A stretch of 64,000 nucleotides of DNA, taken from Mycolicibacterium senegalense. Its GTDB lineage: Bacteria > Actinomycetota > Actinomycetes > Mycobacteriales > Mycobacteriaceae. Under the pieces are notes generated by a model. That model worked only from the letters and a program-made list of their open reading frames with translations. It was not told the origin of the DNA and did not search any database. The DNA lies in the NCBI RefSeq assembly GCF_019645875.1, contig NZ_CP081000.1:3410001-3474000 (forward strand), read 5' to 3'. Positions within the stretch are counted from its first letter, which is position 1; each line of letters opens with the position of its first letter. Position numbers and translations under genes: made by a program. This document shows positions 53,758 to 62,095 of this stretch, in pieces.

Positions 53758-55692
53758 GTGAGTGATCTGAGACCGTTCTCGCCCTCGATCGACTGGGGCA
53801 CAGAACTACTGCACTCCCTGTGGTGGCTGGCTCAAGCCTGGACCATCACCGCGGTCTGCACCCTGGCGGTGCTGACCGTGCTCGCCCGGTTCACCACCTG
53901 GGGCCGGCAGTTCTGGACCGTGACCGGCGCCTATTTCACCGGCCGGCACAGCCTCAAGCCGTGGCTGACACTGGCCGCGATGTTGCTGTCGGTGATCATC
54001 GGCGTGCGCCTGGCGGTGTTGTTCAGCTATCAGAGCAACGACCTCTACTCCGCAGCACAGGTCGCGGTGCAGGGCTGGGCCACCGGCGACGACGCGGTGA
54101 GGGCCTCCGGGGTGAGGGGCTTCTGGATCGCGCTGCTCATCTTCTCGGTGCTGGCCGCCATCCTGGTCACCCGGGTGCTGATCGACCTGTTCATGACGCA
54201 GCGCTTCATGCTGGCCTGGCGGACCTGGCTGACCGACCGGCTCACCGGCGACTGGCTCGACGGCCGCGCCTACTACCGGTCCCGGTTCATCGACCAGACC
54301 ATCGACAACCCGGATCAGCGCATCCAGTCCGACATCGACGTGTTCACCGCACTGTCGGGACCACAACCCAACACCCCGCACCAGACCAGCAACGGCACGC
54401 TGCCGTTCGGGGCGATCTCCTCGATCGTCTCGGTCGTCTCGTTCACCTCGATCCTGTGGAACCTCTCGGGTGACCTCAATGTCTTCGGCATCGAGATACC
54501 GCGGGCGATGTTCTGGTCGGTCTTCGTCTATGTCGCCTTCGCCACCGTGATCGCCTTCGCGCTGGGCCGGCCGTTGATCCGGCTGTCGTTCAACAACGAA
54601 AAGTTCAACGCCGCATTCCGATACGCGCTGGTGCGCCTGCGCGACGCCGCCGAGTCGGTCGCGCTGTACCGGGGCGAGAACGTCGAGCGGTCACAGCTGC
54701 GGGAACGCTTCCGCGCCGTCGTCGCCAACTACCGGCACTTCATCAACCGGACCATGGTGTTCACCGGGTGGAACCTGTCGATGAACCACATCATCATTCC
54801 GCTGCCGTGGGCGCTACAGGCCCCCCGGCTGTTCAGCGGCCAGATCCAGCTCGGGACGGTCAACCAATCGGTGGCGGCGTTCGGCGCCATCCAGGATGCG
54901 TTGTCCTTCTTCCGCAATTCCTATGACACGTTCGCCGGCTACCGCGCCTCCATCATCCGTCTGCACGGGTTGGTCACCGCCGACGAGCAGAGCCGCGCAC
55001 TGCCCCAGCTGGATGTCGCCGACCTCGCGGCGGGCACCGACGGCCTGGTCGAACTCGGCGACGTCGAGGTTCGCAACCCGGCCGGTGAGCAGTTGATCGA
55101 GGATCTGAGCCTGTCGCTGGGTGTCGGCGAGGCCATGATCATCACCGGCAAGTCCGGCACCGGCAAGACCACGCTGTTGCGCAGCATCGCCCAGCTGTGG
55201 CCCTACGCTTCGGGCTCGGTGCGCTGCCCGCAGGGGCAGAACGAGACGCTGTATCTGTCGCAGGTGCCCTACGTTCCGTTGGGCGATCTGCGAACGGTGG
55301 TGTCCTACCCGCACCAGCCCGGCGACCTGCCGGACGAGGCACTGCGAGAGGCCCTGCTCTCGGTTGCCCTGCCGCGCTACGTCGACCGGCTCGACGAGGA
55401 CGGCGACTGGGCCAAGGTGCTCTCCCCCGGCGAGCAACAGCGGGTGGCATTCGCCCGCGTGCTGCTGACCAAACCCAAGGTGGTCTTCCTCGACGAGGCC
55501 ACTTCCGCACTCGACGAGCCGCTGGAATTCATGATCTACAGCCTGGTCCGGCGCGAACTGCCCGACACGGTGTTGGTCAGCGTCACCCACCGCACCACCG
55601 TGCATCGCCACCACAACACTCACCTGGAACTGCTCGGCGAGGGCCGGTGGCGGCTGGGACGCGTCGAGGAGGGCGAACCAGCCGGCGTGTAG
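53758..55692 (+). CDS. SbmA/BacA-type ABC transporter with fused ATPase (Rv1819c-like)
   Basis: 644 residues from GTG 53758, with AGGAGG 7 nt upstream; a longer frame from 53671 starts with TTG and is unlikely. ABC_membrane_2 domain with about six helices (20-340), then an ATPase: Walker A GKSGTGKT near 464, signature LSPGEQQR near 556 and Walker [13 protein letters not shown] near 575. The recalled M. tuberculosis homologue Rv1819c imports vitamin B12 and hydrophilic peptides such as bleomycin. Likely a broad hydrophilic-solute transporter. Confidence 0.9.
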   Translation: MSDLRPFSPSIDWGTELLHSLWWLAQAWTITAVCTLAVLTVLARFTTWGRQFWTVTGAYFTGRHSLKPWLTLAAMLLSVIIGVRLAVLFSYQSNDLYSAAQVAVQGWATGDDAVRASGVRGFWIALLIFSVLAAILVTRVLIDLFMTQRFMLAWRTWLTDRLTGDWLDGRAYYRSRFIDQTIDNPDQRIQSDIDVFTALSGPQPNTPHQTSNGTLPFGAISSIVSVVSFTSILWNLSGDLNVFGIEIPRAMFWSVFVYVAFATVIAFALGRPLIRLSFNNEKFNAAFRYALVRLRDAAESVALYRGENVERSQLRERFRAVVANYRHFINRTMVFTGWNLSMNHIIIPLPWALQAPRLFSGQIQLGTVNQSVAAFGAIQDALSFFRNSYDTFAGYRASIIRLHGLVTADEQSRALPQLDVADLAAGTDGLVELGDVEVRNPAGEQLIEDLSLSLGVGEAMIITGKSGTGKTTLLRSIAQLWPYASGSVRCPQGQNETLYLSQVPYVPLGDLRTVVSYPHQPGDLPDEALREALLSVALPRYVDRLDEDGDWAKVLSPGEQQRVAFARVLLTKPKVVFLDEATSALDEPLEFMIYSLVRRELPDTVLVSVTHRTTVHRHHNTHLELLGEGRWRLGRVEEGEPAGV

Positions 55693-55764
55693 TGCCTGCT
55701 GGAGGCGGCTGGCGGCCCGTTGCCGTCACCGGTCTGGTAAGACGGGTGAAACGACACCACGTAG

Positions 55765-55783
55765 TAAGGTAAGCCTTCGCACA
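55765..55783. promoter_or_regulatory. IdeR/DtxR iron-box-like sequence upstream of mmpL
   Basis: TAAGGTAAGCCTTCGCACA matches the DtxR/IdeR consensus TWAGGTWAGSCTWACCTWA at 15 of 19 positions; the left half and core (first 13) match completely, the right half poorly. It lies 50 nt before the mmpL ATG and abuts the leader ORF start. A TAAGGT at its left end could serve as -10. Confidence 0.6.
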
Positions 55784-55834
55784 ATGCCCAACCGCTGCAT
55801 GGTGCTCACCCCACCGACCACCAAGGGTTCCTGA
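55784..55834 (+). CDS. Possible 16-codon leader peptide upstream of mmpL
   Basis: ATG directly after the iron box opens [16 protein letters not shown], whose stop overlaps the mmpL ATG by one base (TGATG). It has no Shine-Dalgarno, and would be translated only if the transcript starts very near its ATG. It may couple translation of mmpL to an upstream ribosome. Speculative. Confidence 0.35.
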   Translation: MPNRCMVLTPPTTKGS

Positions 55835-58698
55835 TGGCCGATTCCAGAGCTCCCCACACGGGGATCGCTCGATGGATCCGTCGATTCGCCATTCCGGTGA
55901 TTGTCGGCTGGATCGCACTGCTGGCGTTTCTGAGCGCCACCGTCCCCCCGCTCGAGGTGGTGGGCCAGATGCGCTCAGTGTCGATGAGCCCCGACGAGGC
56001 ACCGTCGGTGATCGCGATGAAGCGCGTCGGCAAGGTGTTCGACGAGTTCCACTCCGACAGCTCGGCGATGATCGTGCTGGAGGCCCAGGGGGACGGCAAG
56101 CTCGACGCTGACGCCCACCGGTTCTACAACGACATGGTCGACCGGCTGGAAGCCGACAAGAAGCACGTCGAGCACGTCCAGGACTTCTGGGGCGACCCGC
56201 TGACCGAGGCCGGGGCCCAGAGCAACGACGGTAAAGCGGCCTATGTGCAGGTCTACCTGGCCGGCAACATGGGTGAGGCGCTGGCCAACGAGTCGGTGGA
56301 GGCCGTCCAGAAGCTCATCGCAGAGCTGTCTCCACCACCCGGGCTCAAGGTATACGTCACCGGGCCCACCGCCCTGGCCGCCGATCAGCAGATCTCCGGT
56401 GACCGCAGCGTCAAGATCATCGAAGGCGTCACCTTCGCGGTCATCATCACCATGCTGCTGTTGGTGTACCGGTCGATCATCACGGTGATCCTGGTGCTGC
56501 TGATGGTGGTGGTGGAACTGTCCGCGGCCCGCGGTTTCGTCGCGTTCCTGGGCTATCACAACCTGATCGGACTCTCGACCTTCGCGACGCAGCTACTGGT
56601 CACGCTCGCGATCGCCGCGGCCACCGACTATGCGATCTTCCTGATCGGCCGATATCAGGAGGCCCGCAGCGTCGGCGAAGACCGAGAACAGGCGTATTAC
56701 ACGATGTTCCACGGCACCGCGCATGTGGTGCTCGGCTCCGGCATGACGATCGCCGGTGCGACATTGTGTCTGCATTTCACCCGGTTGCCGTATTTCCAGA
56801 CTCTCGGCATCCCGATGGCCGTGGGTATGACGGTCACCGTGTTGGCGGCGCTCACCCTGGGACCGGCGATCATCACCGTGGCCAGCCGCTTCGGCAAGGT
56901 GCTCGAACCCAAACGTGCCATGCGGATTCGCTTCTGGCGGCGCCTGGGCGCCTTCGTCGTGCGCTGGCCTGGTCCGGTGCTGCTCGGCACCATCCTGCTG
57001 TCGTTGGTCGGCCTGCTCACGCTGCCGGGCTATCGCACCAATTACAACGACCGCAACTACCTGCCCACCGACCTGCCGGCCCAGGAGGGCTACGCCGCAG
57101 CCGACCGGCACTTCTCGGCGGCGAAGATGAATCCCGAGTTGCTGCTCATCGAAACCGACCACGACGTACGCAATTCGGCGGATTTCCTGGTGATCGACCG
57201 GATCGCCAAGCGAGTCTTCGAGGTGCCCGGAGTCGGCAGCGTGCAGGCCATCACCCGCCCGCAGGGTGAACCGCTGGAGTTCAGCACCATTCCGGCCCAG
57301 ATGAGTATGGGCGGGGTCATGCAGACCATGAACCGCAAGTACCTCACCGACCGCGCCGACGACATGCTGCTGCAGGCCGACGAGATGCAGAAGACGATCA
57401 ACACGATGGATCGGATGATCGTGCTGATGCAGGAGATGAGCGGGATCACCCACAACATGGTGGGCAAGATGGACACAATGGTCCTCGACGTCAAGGAACT
57501 GCGGGACCACATCTCCGATTTCGACGACTTCCTGCGCCCGCTGCGCAACTACCTGTACTGGGAACCGCACTGCTACAACATCCCGGTGTGCGCGTCGATG
57601 CGTTCGGTGTTCGACGGCCTGGACGGTGTCGACACGATGACCGAGAGCATCGAGCAACTGATGCCCGACATGCACCGCCTCGACGAGTTGATGCCTCAGA
57701 TGGCGACGATGATGCAGCCGCAGATCGAGACCATGCGCACCATGAAGACCATGATGCTGACCATGCATCAGACCCAGAAGGGTCTGCAGGATCAGATGGC
57801 GGCGATGCAGGAGAACCAGACCGCCATGGGTGAGGCGTTCAACGACGCCAAGAACGACGACACCTTCTATCTGCCGCCGGAGATCTTCAACAACGCCGAC
57901 TTCAAGCGGGGCATGAAGAGCTTCATCTCCCCCGACGGAAAAGCGGTGCGCTTCATCATCTCTCACGAGGGTGATCCGCTGACGCCGGAAGGCATCAAGC
58001 TCATCGACGGGATCAAACTGGCCGCCAAGGAGGCCATGAAGAACACCCCGTGGGAGGGCTCGAAGATCTACATGGGCGGCACCGCCTCGGCCTTCAAGGA
58101 CATGCAGGAAGGCAACAACTACGACCTGATCATCGCCGGCATCTCGGCGTTGTGCCTGATCTTCATCATCATGCTGATCATCACGCGCAGCCTGGTGGCC
58201 GCCGCGGTGATTGTCGGTACCGTGCTGATCTCGCTGGGGACGTCGTTCGGGTTGTCGATCCTGGTGTGGCAGCACCTGCTCGGGATCGAGTTGCACTTCA
58301 TGGTGATGGCCATGGCGGTGATCGTGCTGTTGGCCGTCGGCGCGGACTACAACCTGTTGTTGGTGGCGCGGCTCAAAGAGGAACTGCCCGCCGGAATCAA
58401 CACCGGCATCATCCGCGCCATGGGCGGCAGCGGTTCGGTGGTGACCGCGGCGGGTCTGGTGTTCGCGTTCACCATGATGTCGATGGTGGTCAGCGAGATG
58501 ATCGTGGTGGCCCAGGTCGGTTCGACGATCGGGTTGGGCCTGCTGTTCGACACTTTGGTGATCCGGTCGTTCATGACGCCGTCGATCGCGGCGCTGATGG
58601 GCCGCTGGTTCTGGTGGCCGCAGCTGGTACGCCAGCGCCCGGCCCGCGGCGTGGTGGCACGGGCGATGGAACGGGAACGGCAACAGTCGAACGCGTAG
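55834..58698 (+). CDS. MmpL-family RND transporter (MmpL4/5-like)
   Basis: 954 residues, ATG 55834 with AAGGG 7 nt upstream. Two RND repeats, each with a membrane helix, a large periplasmic loop and five further helices; the TM4 Asp-Tyr pairs (ATDYAIF near 266 and GADYNLL near 839) carry proton translocation. The second loop contains a Met-rich helical hairpin (about 490-680) like the coiled-coil of MmpL4/MmpL5 siderophore exporters. No mmpS gene precedes it, unlike those systems. Iron control by the upstream box would fit siderophore or lipid export. Followed by a strong hairpin. Confidence 0.93.
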   Translation: MADSRAPHTGIARWIRRFAIPVIVGWIALLAFLSATVPPLEVVGQMRSVSMSPDEAPSVIAMKRVGKVFDEFHSDSSAMIVLEAQGDGKLDADAHRFYNDMVDRLEADKKHVEHVQDFWGDPLTEAGAQSNDGKAAYVQVYLAGNMGEALANESVEAVQKLIAELSPPPGLKVYVTGPTALAADQQISGDRSVKIIEGVTFAVIITMLLLVYRSIITVILVLLMVVVELSAARGFVAFLGYHNLIGLSTFATQLLVTLAIAAATDYAIFLIGRYQEARSVGEDREQAYYTMFHGTAHVVLGSGMTIAGATLCLHFTRLPYFQTLGIPMAVGMTVTVLAALTLGPAIITVASRFGKVLEPKRAMRIRFWRRLGAFVVRWPGPVLLGTILLSLVGLLTLPGYRTNYNDRNYLPTDLPAQEGYAAADRHFSAAKMNPELLLIETDHDVRNSADFLVIDRIAKRVFEVPGVGSVQAITRPQGEPLEFSTIPAQMSMGGVMQTMNRKYLTDRADDMLLQADEMQKTINTMDRMIVLMQEMSGITHNMVGKMDTMVLDVKELRDHISDFDDFLRPLRNYLYWEPHCYNIPVCASMRSVFDGLDGVDTMTESIEQLMPDMHRLDELMPQMATMMQPQIETMRTMKTMMLTMHQTQKGLQDQMAAMQENQTAMGEAFNDAKNDDTFYLPPEIFNNADFKRGMKSFISPDGKAVRFIISHEGDPLTPEGIKLIDGIKLAAKEAMKNTPWEGSKIYMGGTASAFKDMQEGNNYDLIIAGISALCLIFIIMLIITRSLVAAAVIVGTVLISLGTSFGLSILVWQHLLGIELHFMVMAMAVIVLLAVGADYNLLLVARLKEELPAGINTGIIRAMGGSGSVVTAAGLVFAFTMMSMVVSEMIVVAQVGSTIGLGLLFDTLVIRSFMTPSIAALMGRWFWWPQLVRQRPARGVVARAMERERQQSNA

Positions 58699-58722
58699 CA
58701 GTCACCGCCGGGGCGTCAAGGC

Positions 58723-58757
58723 GGCGGATTGCAGTCACTATTGAGCAGCAATCCGCC
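58723..58757. terminator. Strong bidirectional terminator hairpin
   Basis: GGCGGATTGC and GCAATCCGCC form a perfect 10-bp stem with a 15-nt loop, placed between the convergent mmpL and TetR genes. No T-tract, as usual for mycobacterial intrinsic terminators. Confidence 0.7.
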
Positions 58758-58765
58758 ACATAGGT

Positions 58766-59329
58766 CTAGCCCGCCACTGATGCGGCGATCAACAGCTCGG
58801 CGGCGGCGTCGACCCGCTCCCGGTCCGCGGTGACCAGGCCGTCCTGGCACAGCCCCCGCAGGCCCGAGACCACCAATGTGGCACGCGCACAGGCTTTGTC
58901 GCTGGGGTAACCGATCGCCGACAAAGCTTGCGCGATCGGGGCGATCATCACCTCGACCGCGGTGCGGGCCGCCTCGCCATAGGTCTCGGGATCGGTGACC
59001 GCCAGGCTGAGGACCTGTAGCAACAGGCGCACGTTGCGACGTTCGCCGCCCCGGGTCAGTTCCCGCCACAGTGTGCGTGCGGCGGCCACGAATTCGTCCG
59101 CGGTGGTGATGCGGGCGAACATCTCCCCCAGCTGCGGACGGCTCGCATCCAGTGCCTGGGCCAGCAGTGCGGCGCGGTCACCGAAGTAGTACAGCAGCAT
59201 GCGCTTGCTGGTGCCCAGAGCCTGGGCCATCGGCGCGAGTGACATGTCGCCGATGCCGTGCTGTTCGAGATACTGCACGACACCGTTCAACAGCTCTTCG
59301 CGCTTGACGGGATCTGCTGTCCTGGCCAC
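58766..59329 (-). CDS. TetR-family regulator
   Basis: 187 residues from GTG 59329. HTH at about 10-52 (GIGDMSLAPMAQALGTSKRMLLYYF split), then a TetR C-terminal domain. Divergent from a FAD monooxygenase gene; two palindromes of the ACCGATCGGT type lie in the 78-bp promoter region and one overlaps its own -10, so it should repress itself and the monooxygenase. Leaderless start (TACGGT, 6 nt, GTG). Confidence 0.92.
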   Translation of the reverse strand: MARTADPVKREELLNGVVQYLEQHGIGDMSLAPMAQALGTSKRMLLYYFGDRAALLAQALDASRPQLGEMFARITTADEFVAAARTLWRELTRGGERRNVRLLLQVLSLAVTDPETYGEAARTAVEVMIAPIAQALSAIGYPSDKACARATLVVSGLRGLCQDGLVTADRERVDAAAELLIAASVAG

Positions 59330-59335
59330 CCCTTG

Positions 59336-59341
59336 ACCGTA
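59336..59341 (-). promoter_or_regulatory. -10 box of TetR gene, leaderless
   Basis: TACGGT on the minus strand followed by 6 nt and GTG 59329. It overlaps the first operator. Confidence 0.55.
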
Positions 59342-59352
59342 CCGATCGGTAC
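59339..59352. promoter_or_regulatory. TetR operator 1
   Basis: GTACCGATCGGTAC is a perfect 14-bp palindrome sitting between the -35 and -10 of the monooxygenase promoter and over the TetR -10. Confidence 0.7.
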
Positions 59353-59367
59353 ATCTATAGTCAATGA

Positions 59368-59383
59368 TGTATCAATCGGTACA
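59368..59383. promoter_or_regulatory. TetR operator 2
   Basis: TGTATCAATCGGTACA is a 16-bp imperfect palindrome with the same core as operator 1, centred 30 bp (about three helical turns) away, at the predicted monooxygenase transcription start. Confidence 0.65.
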
Positions 59384-59407
59384 AGTATTGCGGATCGAGG
59401 AGGTCTC

Positions 59408-60583
59408 ATGACCGGACTGCGCGTGGCCGTCGTGGGTGCCGGCATCGGCGGGTTGACCGCCGCGCTCGCCCTGCGCGCCAATGGAATCGACGCGACGGTG
59501 TACGAGCAGGCGCACGAGCTCAAGGCGCTCGGCGCCGGGGTCTCCATCGCGACCAACGGATCTCGCATCCTGACCACGCTGGGGGTGGGCGATGCGGTGG
59601 CCGCGATCGCCGGTCCGGTCACGCACTATCAGTTCCGCACCTGGCGGGCCGAGCCGATCGCCGGTGAACCGTCGACCCTCGGATTCGGAGATCCGGCGCG
59701 CACCTGGTGCCTGCACCGCGGCGAGTTCCAGAGGGTACTGACCGATGCGCTGCCCGCCGAGGCCCTGCGACTCGGCCGCTCCTGCGTCGGAGCCACCGAG
59801 CATGGCGACGGGGTACGCGTCGAATTCGCCGACGGCACAACCGCTGACGCGGATCTTTTGGTGGGCGCCGACGGTATTCACTCCCGTCTGCAGGCCAAGG
59901 TGACGCACCCGGCGGCGCCCGTGAGCGAGGGAATCATGGCCTACCGCGGGCTGATTCCCGCCGACCGACTGCGTGACGTCATCGATATGAATGCCAGCTC
60001 GATGTGGCTGGGTCCCCGGCAGAGCTTCCTGGCCTACCCGGTCTCGGCCGGCGACCTGCTCAACATCGTGGCATTCGTACCGACCAATCTCACCGTCACC
60101 GAATCCTGGACCGCCCCTGGTGATGTCGCCGAACTCGCCGACGCCTACCGGGGCTGGGACCCGACCGTGCTGTCGATCATCGGGGCGATGGACACCACAT
60201 TCCGGTGGGGCATCTACGACCGTGAACCATTGGACCGGTGGTCCACCGACCGGATCACGCTGCTGGGCGACAGCGCCCACGCGGTCACGCCGCACCTCGG
60301 GCAGGGCGCCAATCAGGCCATCGAGGATGCGATGACGCTGGCGGTCGTCCTACGCGACGCGCGGGCCGGCGAGCTCAAGGCGCGGCTGCGTCGCTACGAA
60401 GACCTGCGCATGGCGCGCACCCGACACGTGCGCGATCAGGCGCGCGCCGCCGGGAGTATCTACCGCTCGACCGACCTCGCTCCGCTCACACAGGCAGAGC
60501 AACTGCACAGCATCCTCGACAGCGTCGCGATCAACACCTACGACGCCGAGCGGGTCGCCCAGGACGCGGTGCGCGCCGCCTGA
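59408..60583 (+). CDS. FAD-dependent aromatic monooxygenase (PHBH family)
   Basis: 391 residues from ATG 59408, with GAGGAGG 5 nt upstream. GAGIGG (10-15), the DG motif GADGIHSR near 157-164, and GDSAHAVTPHLGQGANQAIED near 285-305 (FAD/NADH-binding, stated in two parts) define a group A flavin hydroxylase such as salicylate or hydroxybenzoate hydroxylases, or tetracycline-modifying relatives. The divergent TetR suggests induction by its substrate, so a detoxification role is likely as much as catabolism. Confidence 0.9.
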   Translation: MTGLRVAVVGAGIGGLTAALALRANGIDATVYEQAHELKALGAGVSIATNGSRILTTLGVGDAVAAIAGPVTHYQFRTWRAEPIAGEPSTLGFGDPARTWCLHRGEFQRVLTDALPAEALRLGRSCVGATEHGDGVRVEFADGTTADADLLVGADGIHSRLQAKVTHPAAPVSEGIMAYRGLIPADRLRDVIDMNASSMWLGPRQSFLAYPVSAGDLLNIVAFVPTNLTVTESWTAPGDVAELADAYRGWDPTVLSIIGAMDTTFRWGIYDREPLDRWSTDRITLLGDSAHAVTPHLGQGANQAIEDAMTLAVVLRDARAGELKARLRRYEDLRMARTRHVRDQARAAGSIYRSTDLAPLTQAEQLHSILDSVAINTYDAERVAQDAVRAA

Positions 60584-60729
60584 ACCCGCTGCCGCGCCAG
60601 CTGTTCGGCCTCCTGCGGCGTGACCAGGCGCTCCTGACTGGCGGGATAGCGCCGGCTCTTGATCGGGCACCGGATCAGCGCGAGGGCGATCCGCGCGGGG
60701 CGCGCTTCAACTGTTCGGCTGATGTACAA
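60538..60729 (-). CDS. Possible 63-residue basic protein
   Basis: A TTG start with GGAG about 11 nt upstream opens a 63-codon frame. The product is Arg/Ala-rich with SRRYPASQERLVTPQEAEQL and a C-terminal helix, and does not look like a simple antisense shadow. It overlaps the last 46 nt of the monooxygenase gene on the other strand. Not recognised. Confidence 0.4.
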   Translation of the reverse strand: MYISRTVEARPARIALALIRCPIKSRRYPASQERLVTPQEAEQLARQRVQAARTASWATRSAS

Positions 60730-60801
60730 GGCAGTTCGCTCCGTTCCGCTGATCGGTCTTTCTCGACTGTGTCGGATACACGTGCTTCGGGGACATCGGG
60801 T

Positions 60802-61143
60802 TCACGGTTCCCCGGGGAGCATCCGCACCCCAGGGATCATCGGGTAGGCGCCGGCCGGTTGTTGAACCACGGCGGCTGGTGGGACCGCGCCGACCGGCCC
60901 GCCGAGCGCCGGCTGATTGCGGTGGCCTCCGGTCAGGATCGACAGCAGCGACGCGTAGTTGTCGATGGCACTGACCAACGCGCCCGGATCGAACGGCACC
61001 GCGGGCGCCTGATCGTCGGTGGGCAGCGGCGTCCGCGGCGCGGCTGCCGCCGCTCCGTTGCTCATCATCAGGACCACCAGTGCGCCCACGGCGCTCAACG
61101 CCGCGTGCCCGAGCAGCCGGCCCGGTGTGGTGGTCGCAAACAT
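60802..61143 (-). CDS. Small secreted Pro/Ala-rich protein
   Basis: 113 residues with GGGAGGTGA upstream. Signal peptide with a cleavage site near AAA|AP (residue 35) and a short mature region rich in Pro, Ala and Gly (VPPAAVVQQPAGAYP). No enzyme motif. Typical of small mycobacterial exported proteins of unknown function. Confidence 0.75.
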   Translation of the reverse strand: MFATTTPGRLLGHAALSAVGALVVLMMSNGAAAAAPRTPLPTDDQAPAVPFDPGALVSAIDNYASLLSILTGGHRNQPALGGPVGAVPPAAVVQQPAGAYPMIPGVRMLPGEP

Positions 61144-61447
61144 GTCACCTCCCGATCTGGCGTGAGTGCATCGGTTGCACTCGAGTCACTTGGGAAACAT
61201 TGGTCTACAACGGTCACATTTGGGGCACGACACCGTCACGAATCGCACCCTATGGCGTGGCTAGGCCTTTGCCAGGCGACGGCTGTGAGAGTCTGCCGCG
61301 CCCCCGCGGAGCCCAGTAGGGCCGACGGTTGCGGCAACCGGCGTGAATCCTTCTTGCCAGAGGAACTACCTGGCATTTATCGCGTCAATATTGCCCGACT
61401 AACTTTGCTCACATTGGTACCGTGCGGCGAGACGAACGGGGAGGCCC
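61144..61447. other. 304-bp intergenic region
   Basis: No convincing gene. It holds the promoter regions of two divergent exported-protein genes, the inverted repeat at 61164-61182, an AT-richer stretch near 61375-61425, and the ribosome site GGGGAGG before the ATG at 61448. Confidence 0.6.
61164..61182. promoter_or_regulatory. Inverted repeat near secreted-protein promoter
   Basis: GAGTGCA-TCGGT-TGCACTC has perfect 7-bp arms. It is 20 nt upstream of the leftward secreted-protein start and may be an operator, or a 5'-UTR hairpin. Confidence 0.4.
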
Positions 61448-61921
61448 ATGACGAAGCACACCGCAACCTGCCTCATCGGGGCTCTGGCTGTCGGCCTGGC
61501 GGCCACGGCGTGCAGCCCGGTGACCGAGAAGGCCGAGGCGACCACGACGACGGCCCCGGCCGCCACCGCGGCGGGAGACCGTGCGGCGCTGGCGTCGCTC
61601 TTGCCGACACCGACGGACGTGCAGCAGAGCAAGGGCCCCGATGACATCGCCGACGGCGGTATCCACTTGCACTACCAGGTCAACGGGTCACCGAACGACG
61701 TGATGACCGCCTACCAGAACGCACTGCAGGGCAAGGGATGGGCGCTCACCACGATCATCAGCTCGAGTGGTGGCGGAGGCGGTGGAGCCACGTATACCGG
61801 AACTCACGGCGACGCGTACGGGGTGTTCGACGGCGGCGGATACGCCAACACCACCTACATCGATGTCTGCACCTGGGCGGCCAAGCCGGCGAATCCCAAC
61901 TGCAGCCGCGGCGATCGTTAG
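61448..61921 (+). CDS. Small lipoprotein
   Basis: 157 residues. Signal ends LAATAC with probable acylated Cys22, then a Thr/Ala-rich linker and a compact beta-rich domain with a Gly run (SSSGGGGGGATY) and two C-terminal cysteines. GGGGAGG ribosome site. Not recognised; similar small lipoproteins with a BON- or PknM-like beta sandwich occur in mycobacteria. Confidence 0.75.
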   Translation: MTKHTATCLIGALAVGLAATACSPVTEKAEATTTTAPAATAAGDRAALASLLPTPTDVQQSKGPDDIADGGIHLHYQVNGSPNDVMTAYQNALQGKGWALTTIISSSGGGGGGATYTGTHGDAYGVFDGGGYANTTYIDVCTWAAKPANPNCSRGDR

Positions 61922-62082
61922 CGACGCCCTTTCGCACCGGTTGCGCGCCGGACCTTCGCAACACCGGAGCTCGCGCGGGCCGATTCGGTTGTGGCGCGCC
62001 GGCCAACGTTATGACGCTTCCGAAATCACAACGTAGCCAACGTGTTGCGTGGGATCTACCCATCGCCCGCCGGTAAACGCCT

Positions 62083-62088
62083 TACGCT
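62083..62088 (+). promoter_or_regulatory. -10 box before class A PBP gene
   Basis: TACGCT ends 7 nt before ATG 62096. The intervening AGAGGG could also act as a weak, too-close ribosome site. Confidence 0.4.
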
Positions 62089-62095
62089 AGAGGGC

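Larger units (their letters stand above)
59333..59361 (+). promoter_or_regulatory. Sigma-A-type promoter of FAD monooxygenase
   Basis: TTGACC (59333-59338) and TATAGT (59356-59361) with an ideal 17-nt spacer; the expected start is near 59368. The first TetR palindrome fills the spacer. Confidence 0.65.

Noticed and set aside
56593-58683. A 696-codon open frame antisense to mmpL
   Set aside because: Composition is His/Gln/Arg-rich in the pattern of a codon-position shadow of a high-GC gene; the sense strand encodes a complete RND transporter.
61935-62010. Repeated CGGTTG/GCGCGCCGG elements after the small lipoprotein gene
   Set aside because: Copies differ in spacing and form no consistent repeat or stem; likely GC-rich coincidence.
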